A stretch of 64,000 nucleotides of DNA from Streptomyces sp. NBC_01217 (GTDB lineage Bacteria; Actinomycetota; Actinomycetes; Streptomycetales; Streptomycetaceae): positions 5,495,501 through 5,559,500 of the forward strand of contig NZ_CP108538.1 in assembly GCF_035994185.1 (NCBI RefSeq), in the 5' to 3' direction. Positions within the stretch are counted from its first letter, which is position 1; every line of letters begins with the position of its first letter. The notes under the pieces are model-generated. The model searched no databases and was not told where the DNA came from. It saw only the letters and a list, made by a program, of their open reading frames with translations. The position numbers and the translations under genes were made by a program. This document shows positions 25,228 to 33,050 of this stretch, piece by piece.

Positions 25228-26382
25228 CTACGCCGGCCGCACGCTGCCGTAGATCGGCATGTAGTAGATCGACTCCTCGCGCACGTTCGCACCCGGCTTC
25301 GGCGCGTGGATCATCATCCCGTCGCCCTTGTAGATGCCGACGTGGCTGATGTCGTCGTAGAAGAAGACGAGGTCGCCCGGCTTCAGATCCGCCGTCGCGA
25401 TGCGGGTGCCTATCTTCACCTGGTCCCAGGTGGTGCGCGGGATGTCGACGCCCGCGGCCTTCCACGCGGCCTGGGTGAGCCCGGAGCAGTCGTACGAGGA
25501 CGGGCCGGTCGCGCCCCAGACGTACGGCTTGCCGATCTGCGCCGCGGCGAAGGCGAGGACCTTCTCCGCCTTGGTGGTGGCGGTGCTGTCCGAGCCGGTC
25601 CCGGCCCCCGTGCCCGTTTCCGTACCGCTGCCGGTCCCCGCCTCCTCGGCGGCCTCCGCGGCCTTGCGGGCCGCCTCCACCTTGGCCGCGGCCTGCTGCT
25701 GGGCCAGTTCCTCCGCCTTGCGCCTGGCCTCCGCCTCCTTCTTGCGCTCCAGCTCCGCGAGCCGCGCCTTCTCCTCGGCCGTCAGCTTCGACAGCATCGC
25801 GCGCGCCTCGCCCAGCTTCTTCTGGACGTTCTCCTTGCTGGTGCGCAGCGTGGTCTGGGTCGCGGTCAGCGTCTCCAGGCTCTGCACCGCCTCTGCACGC
25901 TTCTTCGACGCCTTGGCCTGCTGCGTACGGAAGTCCGTGACCGCCTTCTGCTGCTGACCGGTCATCCGGCTCATCAGCTGGCTCTGGTCGAAGTACGACT
26001 GCGGGTCGTCGGCAAGGAAGAAGGTGGCGCTCGGCGCGATGGAGCCGCTGCGGTACTGCGCGGCCGCGTAGGCACCGAGCGTCCTGCGGGCCTCGTTGAG
26101 CTTGTCCGCGCGCTCGGCCACGTCCTCCAGCAGGTTGTCGACCTTGGTGCGCTGGCTGGTGGAGGCCTCCTTGGCCTGGTTGTACTGCTGGGTCGCGGTG
26201 CCCGCCTGCCGGTAGAGGTCGTCGACCTTCTTCTGGACGTCCTCGATGCTGGGCTTGGGTGCGGGGGCGGCCGTGGCGCTCTGCGTGGAGAGCAGGGTCA
26301 CGGACGCCAGTGCCGCGGTCGTGAGCCCGACGGCCGGTGCGGTGGTGCGCATTCGGGTGCGCGGTTTGCGATGCGACGCCAA
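25228..26382 (-). CDS. Secreted NlpC/P60 peptidoglycan hydrolase under c-di-AMP riboswitch
   Basis: 384 residues. I choose TTG 26382: AAGGAG ends 9 bases before it, whereas ATG 26391 sits directly against the AAGGAG with no spacer. TTG also aligns with the paralogue start. A signal peptide, a long coiled coil rich in Lys/Glu/Ala (with EKARLAELERKKEAEARR), a Gly/Thr linker and an NlpC/P60 domain follow. Catalytic Cys is in SYDCSGLTQAAW and His in DISHVGIYKG, then MIHAPKPG. It is a secreted endopeptidase acting on peptidoglycan stem peptides. In Streptomyces the c-di-AMP riboswitch class commonly controls such wall hydrolases. Confidence 0.9.
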   Translation of the reverse strand: MASHRKPRTRMRTTAPAVGLTTAALASVTLLSTQSATAAPAPKPSIEDVQKKVDDLYRQAGTATQQYNQAKEASTSQRTKVDNLLEDVAERADKLNEARRTLGAYAAAQYRSGSIAPSATFFLADDPQSYFDQSQLMSRMTGQQQKAVTDFRTQQAKASKKRAEAVQSLETLTATQTTLRTSKENVQKKLGEARAMLSKLTAEEKARLAELERKKEAEARRKAEELAQQQAAAKVEAARKAAEAAEEAGTGSGTETGTGAGTGSDSTATTKAEKVLAFAAAQIGKPYVWGATGPSSYDCSGLTQAAWKAAGVDIPRTTWDQVKIGTRIATADLKPGDLVFFYDDISHVGIYKGDGMMIHAPKPGANVREESIYYMPIYGSVRPA

Positions 26383-26399
26383 GGCCGGCATCTCCTTCC

Positions 26400-26612
26400 G
26401 TGGACCGCCTACCGGGTTAGCTGTCGGGTTCGGGCGGAACGGAAGGCTGCCCTACGGTCCGAGTGGGGATCAGGACCGATTCACCCCGGTGGTGCGTGTG
26501 GGTCCCCGGTTCCGAACTTCCACGAGGGCAGCCCGGATTCGGCGTGGGCGCCCGCTCGGCGTGGTTCGCCTCAGGGAGGTACGGGCGGCCCGGTCGAGCA
26601 CGCTAGCCAACC
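26400..26612 (-). promoter_or_regulatory. ydaO-class cyclic di-AMP riboswitch
   Basis: On the minus strand the conserved blocks of the ydaO/yuaA class occur in order: GAACCGGGGACCC, then GGGGTGAATCGG, then CCCGAACCCGACAGCTAACC followed by CGGTAGGC, immediately before GGAAGGAG of the NlpC/P60 gene. The 5' border is approximate. The known ligand is cyclic di-AMP, which turns expression off in characterised members. The position next to the ribosome-binding site allows control of either translation or transcription. Confidence 0.9.
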
Positions 26613-26812
26613 CGTGGTGCCGCTGTGAAGGTCGATGTTCGATATGCCCGATACATTTTCGTGACCTTGGCGATGCGGGGCGGCAGGGACGGGCTAGGAC
26701 CCTCAATTCCTCACGCGGCGTGGGTGTGTGCTCTCGTTGTGTGCATGCTGGCCGGGTGCGGTTCGCCATGCGGCCCACGTGTGTCGGTGCGGCGGCCTAG
26801 ACTCGACAAGCG

Positions 26813-29257
26813 ATGAGCAGCCTCTTTGACGACAGTTTCCTGGCCGGCCTCCAACACTCGGAGGAAGAGCCCCCGCCACCCCCCGAGGACTCCGCACCCG
26901 AAGCGGTGCCGGAGGACCTCTTCGCGGGCGTGTTCGACGGGCCCCCGCCGCCCAGGGACGCGTACTACCGCGACGGCGCGCACCGCCCCGCCATCGACCC
27001 CGCGGCGCTCCTCGACGGGCTGAACACCGAACAGCGCGCCGCCGTGGTCCACGCGGGCTCCCCGCTGCTCATCGTCGCCGGAGCGGGCTCCGGCAAGACC
27101 CGCGTGCTGACCCACCGGATCGCCCACCTCCTCGCCGAGCGCGGCGTGCACCCCGGCCAGATCCTCGCGATCACCTTCACCAACAAGGCCGCGGGCGAGA
27201 TGAAGGAGCGCGTCGAGCAGCTCGTAGGACCGCGCGCCAACGCCATGTGGGTCATGACCTTCCACAGCGCGTGCGTACGGATCCTGCGCCGCGAGTCGAA
27301 GAGGCTCGGCTTCACCTCGTCGTTCTCGATCTACGACGCCGCCGACTCCAAGCGCCTGATGGCGCTGGTCTGCCGCGATCTGGACCTCGACCCGAAGCGC
27401 TTCCCGCCGAAGTCGTTCACGGCCAAGGTCTCCAACCTGAAGAACGAGCTGATCGACGAGGAGACCTTCGCGGGACAGGCCGCGGACGGCTTCGAGAAGA
27501 CCCTCGCCCAGGCCTATGCGATGTACCAGTCCCGGCTGCGCGAGGCCAACGCGCTTGACTTCGACGACATCATCATGACGACGGTCCACCTGCTCCAGGC
27601 GTTCCCCGACGTCGCCGAGCACTACCGCCGCCGCTTCCGGCACGTCCTGGTCGACGAGTACCAGGACACCAACCACGCCCAGTACACCCTCGTACGCGAA
27701 CTGGTCGGCCCGGCGGGCGAGGCCGACGCCCCCGCCGAGCTGTGCGTGGTGGGTGACGCGGACCAGTCGATCTACGCCTTCCGCGGCGCGACCATCCGCA
27801 ACATCCTCCAGTTCGAGGAGGACTACCCGAACGCGACCACGATCCTCCTGGAGCAGAACTACCGCTCCACGCAGACGATCCTGTCCGCCGCCAACGCCGT
27901 CATCGAGCGCAACGAGAGCCGGCGCCCCAAGAACCTCTGGACCAACGCCGGTACGGGCGCCCGGATCACCGGCTACGTAGCCGACACCGAGCACGACGAG
28001 GCGCAGTTCGTCGCCGACGAGATCGACCGGCTGACCGACGCGGGCGACGCCAAGGCGGGCGATGTCGCGATCTTCTACCGTACGAACGCGCAGTCCCGCG
28101 TCTTCGAAGAGATCTTCATCCGCGTCGGCCTGCCCTACAAGGTCGTCGGCGGCGTGCGCTTCTACGAGCGCAAGGAGGTCCGGGACGTCCTGGCCTACCT
28201 CCGGGTCCTCGCCAACCCCGAGGACACCGTCCCGCTGCGCCGCATCCTCAACGTGCCCAAGCGCGGCATCGGCGACCGGGCCGAGGCGATGATCGACGCG
28301 CTGTCCCTGCGGGAGAAGATCACCTTCCCGCAGGCGCTGCGCCGGGTCGACGAGGCGTACGGCATGGCGGCCCGGTCGGCCAACGCCGTCAAGCGGTTCA
28401 ACACGCTGATGGAGGAGCTGCGCACGATCGTCGAGTCCGGCGCGGGCCCGGCGGTGGTGCTGGAGGCCGTACTGGAACGCACGGGCTATCTCGCCGAGCT
28501 CCAGGCGTCCACCGACCCGCAGGACGAGACCCGCATCGAGAACCTCCAGGAACTCGCCGCCGTGGCCCTCGAATTCGAGCAGGAGCGCGGCGAGGCGGGC
28601 GAGGAGGGCGCGGGCACGCTCGCCGAATTCCTGGAGCGGGTCGCGCTCGTCGCCGACTCCGACCAGATCCCCGACGAGGACGAGGACGGCTCCGGCGTCA
28701 TCACGCTGATGACGCTGCACACGGCGAAGGGCCTCGAATTCCCGGTGGTCTTCCTGACCGGCATGGAGGACGGCGTCTTCCCGCACATGCGGGCGCTCGG
28801 CCAGGTCAAGGAGCTGGAGGAGGAACGGCGGCTCGCGTACGTCGGCATCACCCGGGCCCGCGAGCGGCTCTATCTGACCCGGGCCGCGATGCGCAGCGCG
28901 TGGGGGCAGCCCTCGTACAACCCGCCGTCGCGGTTCCTGGAGGAGATCCCGGACCAGCACCTGGAGTGGAAGCGGACCGGACCGATGGCGGCTCCGGCCG
29001 GGCCGACGTCGGGGATCACCTCGTCGCTGTCCTCCTCGCGTTCGCGCTCCGGCCCCTCGGGCTTCGCGACCCGGCGGACCTCGGACAAGCCGACGATCAC
29101 GCTCGTGGTCGGGGACCGGGTCACGCACGACCAGTTCGGGCTCGGCACGGTGACGGCGGTCGAGGGCGTCGGCGACCAGGCGAAGGCGACGGTCGACTTC
29201 GGGGACGAGCGGCCGAAGAAGCTGCTGCTGAGGTACGCGCCGGTCGAGAAGCTGTAG
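26813..29257 (+). CDS. pcrA: ATP-dependent DNA helicase PcrA/UvrD
   Basis: 814 residues, superfamily 1A 3'-5' helicase acting in repair and replication restart. After an acidic N-terminal extension of about 60 residues come motif I GAGSGKTRVLTHR, Ia FTNKAAGEM, II VDEYQDTN, III GDADQSIYAFRGA, IV QNYRSTQTI, V LMTLHTAKGLEFPVVFL and VI YVGITRARERLYL. The C-terminal Tudor-like segment (GDRVTHDQFGLGTV) that binds RNA polymerase in PcrA is present. Length is normal. ATG 26813; TAGACT at 26798-26803 is a plausible -10 element. It is divergent from the riboswitch-controlled hydrolase. Confidence 0.96.
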   Translation: MSSLFDDSFLAGLQHSEEEPPPPPEDSAPEAVPEDLFAGVFDGPPPPRDAYYRDGAHRPAIDPAALLDGLNTEQRAAVVHAGSPLLIVAGAGSGKTRVLTHRIAHLLAERGVHPGQILAITFTNKAAGEMKERVEQLVGPRANAMWVMTFHSACVRILRRESKRLGFTSSFSIYDAADSKRLMALVCRDLDLDPKRFPPKSFTAKVSNLKNELIDEETFAGQAADGFEKTLAQAYAMYQSRLREANALDFDDIIMTTVHLLQAFPDVAEHYRRRFRHVLVDEYQDTNHAQYTLVRELVGPAGEADAPAELCVVGDADQSIYAFRGATIRNILQFEEDYPNATTILLEQNYRSTQTILSAANAVIERNESRRPKNLWTNAGTGARITGYVADTEHDEAQFVADEIDRLTDAGDAKAGDVAIFYRTNAQSRVFEEIFIRVGLPYKVVGGVRFYERKEVRDVLAYLRVLANPEDTVPLRRILNVPKRGIGDRAEAMIDALSLREKITFPQALRRVDEAYGMAARSANAVKRFNTLMEELRTIVESGAGPAVVLEAVLERTGYLAELQASTDPQDETRIENLQELAAVALEFEQERGEAGEEGAGTLAEFLERVALVADSDQIPDEDEDGSGVITLMTLHTAKGLEFPVVFLTGMEDGVFPHMRALGQVKELEEERRLAYVGITRARERLYLTRAAMRSAWGQPSYNPPSRFLEEIPDQHLEWKRTGPMAAPAGPTSGITSSLSSSRSRSGPSGFATRRTSDKPTITLVVGDRVTHDQFGLGTVTAVEGVGDQAKATVDFGDERPKKLLLRYAPVEKL

Positions 29258-29272
29258 GCGGGCAGACGGGCA

Positions 29273-29301
29273 GGCGGCCGGCGGGCAGATGCCCGGCCGC
29301 C
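29273..29301. terminator. Terminator between pcrA and M23 peptidase gene
   Basis: GGCGGCC (29273-29279) pairs with GGCCGCC (29295-29301), with an inner GGGC/GCCC pair closing a 4-base loop. It lies between two convergent stop codons. Confidence 0.6.
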
Positions 29302-29317
29302 CGGCCCGCGACCGGGC

Positions 29318-30883
29318 TCAGGTCGGGTCGACGCCGTGGCTGCGGAGCCAGGGAAGCGGGTCTATCGCCGCGCCGCCCCCGGGCCGCACCTCGAAGTGCA
29401 TGTGCGGGCCGGTGGAGTTCCCGGAGTTGCCGGAGTACGCGATGACGTCACCGGCCTTGACCGGGCCCGAGCGGATCTTGGTGCTGCTGAGGTGGCAGTA
29501 CCAGGTCTCGGTCCCGTCGGCCATGGTGACGATGGCCATGTTCCCGTAGGCGTTGTTCCACTGGGTGCGCACGGTGCCGTCGGTCGCGGCCATCACGGGC
29601 GTGCCGTAGGAGACGGGGAAGTCGATGCCCGTGTGCACGGACATCCAGTTGACGCCCGCCTGGCCGAAGTACGCGCTGAGGCCGTGCTGCGCGACCGGCA
29701 TGACGTATTTGGGGCGCAACGCCTCCTTGCGGGCGGCCTCTTCCTCCCGCTTCTTCTTCTCGGCGGCCTGCCGCTCCCTCAGGTCGATGCGTTCCTGGGT
29801 GCGGCTGGCGCGGTCGGCGAAGTTCTCGGCGTCGGCGCTGAGGTTGGCGAGCTGGGTGTCCAGCTTGTTGTTGGCTGCGACCGGCTTGACGGAGCCGGAG
29901 TCGGCGGCCGCCATCGTGGTGCTGTCGTCCTTCTTGTCCTCGCCGCCCATTCCGCTGACGGAGGCCGCGGCGATACCGGCCACGCTCATCACACAGGCGG
30001 AGGGAACGGCGACGGTCAGGAGCGCGGAACGCTTCGCGGGGGAACGCCGCCGGCTGCGGCTGCCGCCGCTGCGGGTGGCGGGGCGGTTGACGGGGCGATG
30101 GGTGTCGGGCGGAGTGTCGGTGCCCGTTTCGCCGGCGCCTTCGTACCCGTCGGTGTCGACGTCCGTATCCGTGGCCGTCTCCGCCGCCGGCTCCGTCTCG
30201 TGGAGGCTGAACTCGGAGGTCTGGTGGGGCTCGTACGGATCGAAGTCGAAGTCGAAGGAGTCCTGGTCGGCATAGGACTCGTACGGCTGGTGCGCCTCGT
30301 GCGTCGTCGGCGCCTCGTGCAACACCTGCGCGGTTTGCGTGGTGTGTGCTGCTTGGTACTCGTGTTGCTGGTCGTGTTGTTGCTCGTGTTGTTGCTCGTG
30401 CTCGGGCGTGACGCCGACGTTCCAGGCGGTGGCGTCGTACGCGCCGGTGTCGTACGGGGCCGTGTCGGCCGTCGGCCACTGGCCGCTCTGGTACCAGCCG
30501 TTGGCGTCCCACTGGCCCGTGCCGTCCGGGGCGCAGCCCTGTGCCGGAATGTCGGCGTACGTGGTGGCGGCGGGTGTCCAGGTGGCTGTGGTGTCGTACG
30601 TCGTTCCCGGGTCGTACTGCTGCTGGGGCTGCTGGGGCTGTGCCGCGTACGGGGCGTAGGCGTCGTACGCGGTGGTGTGGTGTGTGCCCGTGCCCCACTG
30701 CGTGGAGTCGTACTGGCCGCTGTACCCCGCGGCCTGCCCGGTGTCGTAGCCGCCGGTGTACGTGCCGTCGTAGGTGCCGTCATGCGAGCCGGGAAGAGAG
30801 CCGAAGAGCGGGTCGCTGTCGAAGCTGCCGGTGGCTTGGCTGTCGTATCCGGCGTACCCGGCGTGGGGGTGCTGGTCGTTCAC
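29318..30883 (-). CDS. Membrane-anchored M23 family peptidase (LytM-like)
   Basis: 521 residues. GTG 30883 is chosen from the purine-rich GAGAGAG upstream and the onset of a consistent low-complexity N-terminus. Residues 1 to about 290 are rich in Tyr, Thr, Gln, Asp and Gly, with HEQQHEQQHDQQ repeats. A membrane helix (LLTVAVPSACVMSVAGIAAAS) and a coiled coil (RTQERIDLRERQAAEKKKRE) follow. The C-terminal M23/LytM domain has zinc ligands in HTGIDFP and HMHFEV plus the YGNMAIVT core, so it looks catalytically complete. It probably trims or activates peptidoglycan turnover at the cell surface, with the long N-terminus inside the cell. Confidence 0.87.
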   Translation of the reverse strand: MNDQHPHAGYAGYDSQATGSFDSDPLFGSLPGSHDGTYDGTYTGGYDTGQAAGYSGQYDSTQWGTGTHHTTAYDAYAPYAAQPQQPQQQYDPGTTYDTTATWTPAATTYADIPAQGCAPDGTGQWDANGWYQSGQWPTADTAPYDTGAYDATAWNVGVTPEHEQQHEQQHDQQHEYQAAHTTQTAQVLHEAPTTHEAHQPYESYADQDSFDFDFDPYEPHQTSEFSLHETEPAAETATDTDVDTDGYEGAGETGTDTPPDTHRPVNRPATRSGGSRSRRRSPAKRSALLTVAVPSACVMSVAGIAAASVSGMGGEDKKDDSTTMAAADSGSVKPVAANNKLDTQLANLSADAENFADRASRTQERIDLRERQAAEKKKREEEAARKEALRPKYVMPVAQHGLSAYFGQAGVNWMSVHTGIDFPVSYGTPVMAATDGTVRTQWNNAYGNMAIVTMADGTETWYCHLSSTKIRSGPVKAGDVIAYSGNSGNSTGPHMHFEVRPGGGAAIDPLPWLRSHGVDPT

Positions 30884-30962
30884 CAACTTCTCTCTCGCCT
30901 CGGCAGCAGGACCTGCGGTCTGGGTTCCGGCACGGGGATCCCAGGGGGGAGCAGTGGCCGCG

Positions 30963-30992
30963 ACTGTACCCGGCGGTACGCGACGTCGACAA
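30963..30992 (-). promoter_or_regulatory. Promoter candidate of M23 peptidase gene
   Basis: On the minus strand TTGTCG (30992-30987) and TACAGT (30968-30963) are separated by 18 bases, close to the consensus of the main sigma factor. Predicted leader is about 75 bases. Confidence 0.45.
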
Positions 30993-31174
30993 TCTTCGGC
31001 CGGCTCGGGTGGCTCAGGAAACGGGCAATCGGCCGTCTTTCGACGGGCTGTCCACACAGCCTTGGCTCTATGTTCGAAACGCGTTCTATTTGCTGAGTGT
31101 CCGGCGGGGGTGGTGCGGGGTGGGGTGAGGCGGGATGGGGCGGGGTGGGACATTCCGGAGCGGGCTATTCCGGA

Positions 31175-32071
31175 TCAGGCAACCGAAGCTGTTCCGGTGG
31201 CCCCCGTCGTTCCATTGGTCCCGATCGTCGAGCCGTGGGATTCCAGCGCCTGCCGGACGGCGGCGGCGACGGTCGGGTGCACGGGGAGTGCGAGATGGCC
31301 GATCCCGCAGACGCGTACGTTCAGCGCATCGAGATCCGGATGGTCGATGCAGGCCGACTCGGCCGGGACGATCACCCGGTCCAGCTCGCTCCAGAAGCTG
31401 ACGAACCGGGTGCGGCAGTCGGGCGCGGGCCTGCGCAGTTCCTCGATCGGCGCGGAGCCCGCACGCATCTGGCGCACGATGGGGTGAGCGCTCGCCAGCG
31501 GGGCGACGGCCGTGCCCCCGTGCGGTGTGCCGAGGGTGACCAGGGTGCGGACCCGCTGGTCACCGCCCAGCCGCTGTACGAAGTAGCGGGCGATCAGGCC
31601 GCCGAGGCTGTGCCCGACGATGTCGACCCGATGGTGCCCGGTGCGGGCGCAGATCTCCTCGACGTGCCGCCCGAGCAGTTCGGCCGCCGTGCGGATGTCG
31701 CAGGTCAGCGGCGAGTAGTTGAGCGACTCCAGATGGCGCCAGCCGTGCCGGGCGAGGGAGCGGCGGAGCAGGACGAAGACCGAACGGTTGTCGATGAAGC
31801 CGTGCAGGAGCACGACGGGCAGTCGATCGCTGTCCCCGGCGGGGAGGGCGGAGGTCCCCGCGGGTGCGGTGGTGTTCGGCGGTGCGGCGGCCGGTCCGGC
31901 CGGGCGTTGCGAGGGAGGCCGCCCGCCGGTGATGCCGGTGGGGTAGAGGAGCACATGCCCGGCGAGGACCACCAGTTCCAGTGCGGTGGCCTTGAGCAGT
32001 GCGGATGACAGCCGCGCGCAGCACAGACACGGCCGGCGCAGCAGTAGGGGAAGGAAAGGCAGGACCTTCAT
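31175..32071 (-). CDS. Membrane-anchored alpha/beta hydrolase (lipase/esterase)
   Basis: 298 residues. ATG 32071 is preceded by AGGAGG at good spacing. An N-terminal hydrophobic segment with two adjacent cysteines (CLCCARL) could be a signal anchor. The hydrolase domain has the oxyanion region VVLLHGFIDNRS, the nucleophile in IVGHSLGGLIARYF, a candidate acid in the region around WSELDRVIVP and the catalytic His in GIGHLALPVHP. It resembles triacylglycerol lipases and PGAP1-like esterases. The substrate is unknown. The C-terminal tail is a Gly/Thr repeat (GTNGTTGATGT). Confidence 0.85.
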   Translation of the reverse strand: MKVLPFLPLLLRRPCLCCARLSSALLKATALELVVLAGHVLLYPTGITGGRPPSQRPAGPAAAPPNTTAPAGTSALPAGDSDRLPVVLLHGFIDNRSVFVLLRRSLARHGWRHLESLNYSPLTCDIRTAAELLGRHVEEICARTGHHRVDIVGHSLGGLIARYFVQRLGGDQRVRTLVTLGTPHGGTAVAPLASAHPIVRQMRAGSAPIEELRRPAPDCRTRFVSFWSELDRVIVPAESACIDHPDLDALNVRVCGIGHLALPVHPTVAAAVRQALESHGSTIGTNGTTGATGTASVA

Positions 32072-32508
32072 TGGCCGACCTCCTGCTTCGGCAAGCGGGG
32101 AGGCGGCTCCGGTCCCCGTATGCCCTCGTGGGGTGCCGTTGCGGAGGTACGGGCGGCCCGCCCGGCCGTCAGGCCGGGGCGCGGCCCCGAATTCGCAGGC
32201 CCCTGCTCACCGGCGGTGACCGGCGGGCGATCGGCTGCCGGGCCCGATGACGACCGGGCCCGGCAGGCCGTACCACCGTGCCGCGCGGCTGGCGGCGCGG
32301 TGGTACGGCGACCTCTGGCGGCTCCCCTGGCGGCCGGTCCCGCACGGCAGATGTGCCGCGTCAAGCGGGAACGGCGCCCGGTGAACATGTCCCACGTGTG
32401 ATTTCCCCCTCCCCGTCCACCGCGAAACGGCGGGGTGCGGGATGCTGGCGATAACGTTCGTTCACATCCCCGGCCCTTCAGGCACGGGAGACGCATGTGG
32501 AGGCAGTG
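32072..32508. other. 437-bp divergent intergenic region with two large orphan hairpins
   Basis: Between divergent lipase and icmB genes lie two adjacent strong stem-loops: 12 bp perfect at 32235-32246 with 32255-32266 (8-base loop), and 12 bp plus 5 bp at 32267-32284 with 32292-32309. No annotated gene ends here, so ordinary termination does not explain them. A 16-codon open frame at 32351-32401 (ends VNMSHV) follows, without a ribosome-binding site. GATAACGTTCGTT near 32450 is a possible icmB promoter or operator. A small RNA is possible. Confidence 0.45.
32235..32309. repeat. Pair of adjacent perfect hairpins
   Basis: First stem: CTGCCGGGCCCG and its complement, 12 bp. Second stem: GCCGTACCACCG and its complement, 12 bp, extended by GCCGC/GCGGC after one mismatch. 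Each is as strong as the true terminators in this window, but they sit upstream of both neighbouring genes. Confidence 0.7.
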
Positions 32509-32922
32509 ATGGGTGTGACCGGTCCGATCCGTGTGGTGGTGGCCAAGCCGGGCCTCGACGGCCATGACCGCGGCGCCAAGGTGATCGCGCGGGCGCTGCG
32601 CGATGCCGGTATGGAGGTCATCTACACCGGGCTCCACCAGACGCCCGAGCAGATCGTGGACACCGCGATCCAGGAGGACGCCGACGCGATCGGCCTCTCG
32701 ATCCTCTCCGGTGCGCACAACACGCTCTTCGCCAAGGTGATCGAGCTGCTGAAGGAGCGCGAGGCGGAGGACATCAAGGTCTTCGGCGGCGGCATCATCC
32801 CGGAGGCGGACATCGCTCCGCTGAAGGAGCAGGGCGTCGCGGAGATCTTCACCCCCGGCGCGACGACGGCATCGATCGTCGCCTGGGTCAACGCAAACAT
32901 CCGCCACCCCGCCGACGCCTGA
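32509..32922 (+). CDS. icmB: Isobutyryl-CoA mutase small (B12-binding) subunit
   Basis: 137 residues. ATG 32509 follows GGAGG by 5 bases; GTG 32497 is less likely. It is a stand-alone cobalamin-binding domain: [13 protein letters not shown] carries the DxHxxG motif whose His ligates cobalt, with SILSGAHNT and VFGGGIIP as the other B12-contact segments. Together with a large subunit encoded elsewhere it interconverts isobutyryl-CoA and n-butyryl-CoA, supplying polyketide and fatty acid precursors. The assignment as icmB rather than another small mutase subunit rests on length and genome neighbourhood. Confidence 0.85.
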   Translation: MGVTGPIRVVVAKPGLDGHDRGAKVIARALRDAGMEVIYTGLHQTPEQIVDTAIQEDADAIGLSILSGAHNTLFAKVIELLKEREAEDIKVFGGGIIPEADIAPLKEQGVAEIFTPGATTASIVAWVNANIRHPADA

Positions 32923-32970
32923 CCCCTCCCGCCCCGGGGCAGCGGGCCGACAGACGCGTTTGCCTGGTCC

Positions 32971-33025
32971 CGGCTGCCCGGCTGCCCGGCTGCCCGGCTG
33001 CCCGGGTGTCCGGGTGTCCGGGGCG
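32971..33025. repeat. 8-bp tandem repeat between convergent genes
   Basis: About four copies of CGGCTGCC in tandem followed by two variant copies containing GGGTGTCC. It lies between the stop codons of icmB and the leftward DUF5691-type gene and may vary in copy number between strains. Confidence 0.7.
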
Positions 33026-33050
33026 GCGCGCCGGGGAGGCTCCAGGGCCC

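Noticed and set aside
32351..32401. 16-codon open frame between the lipase and icmB genes
   Set aside because: It has no ribosome-binding site and no promoter at the ATG. Arg/Lys-rich short frames are common by chance in GC-rich DNA. It is noted within the intergenic entry only.
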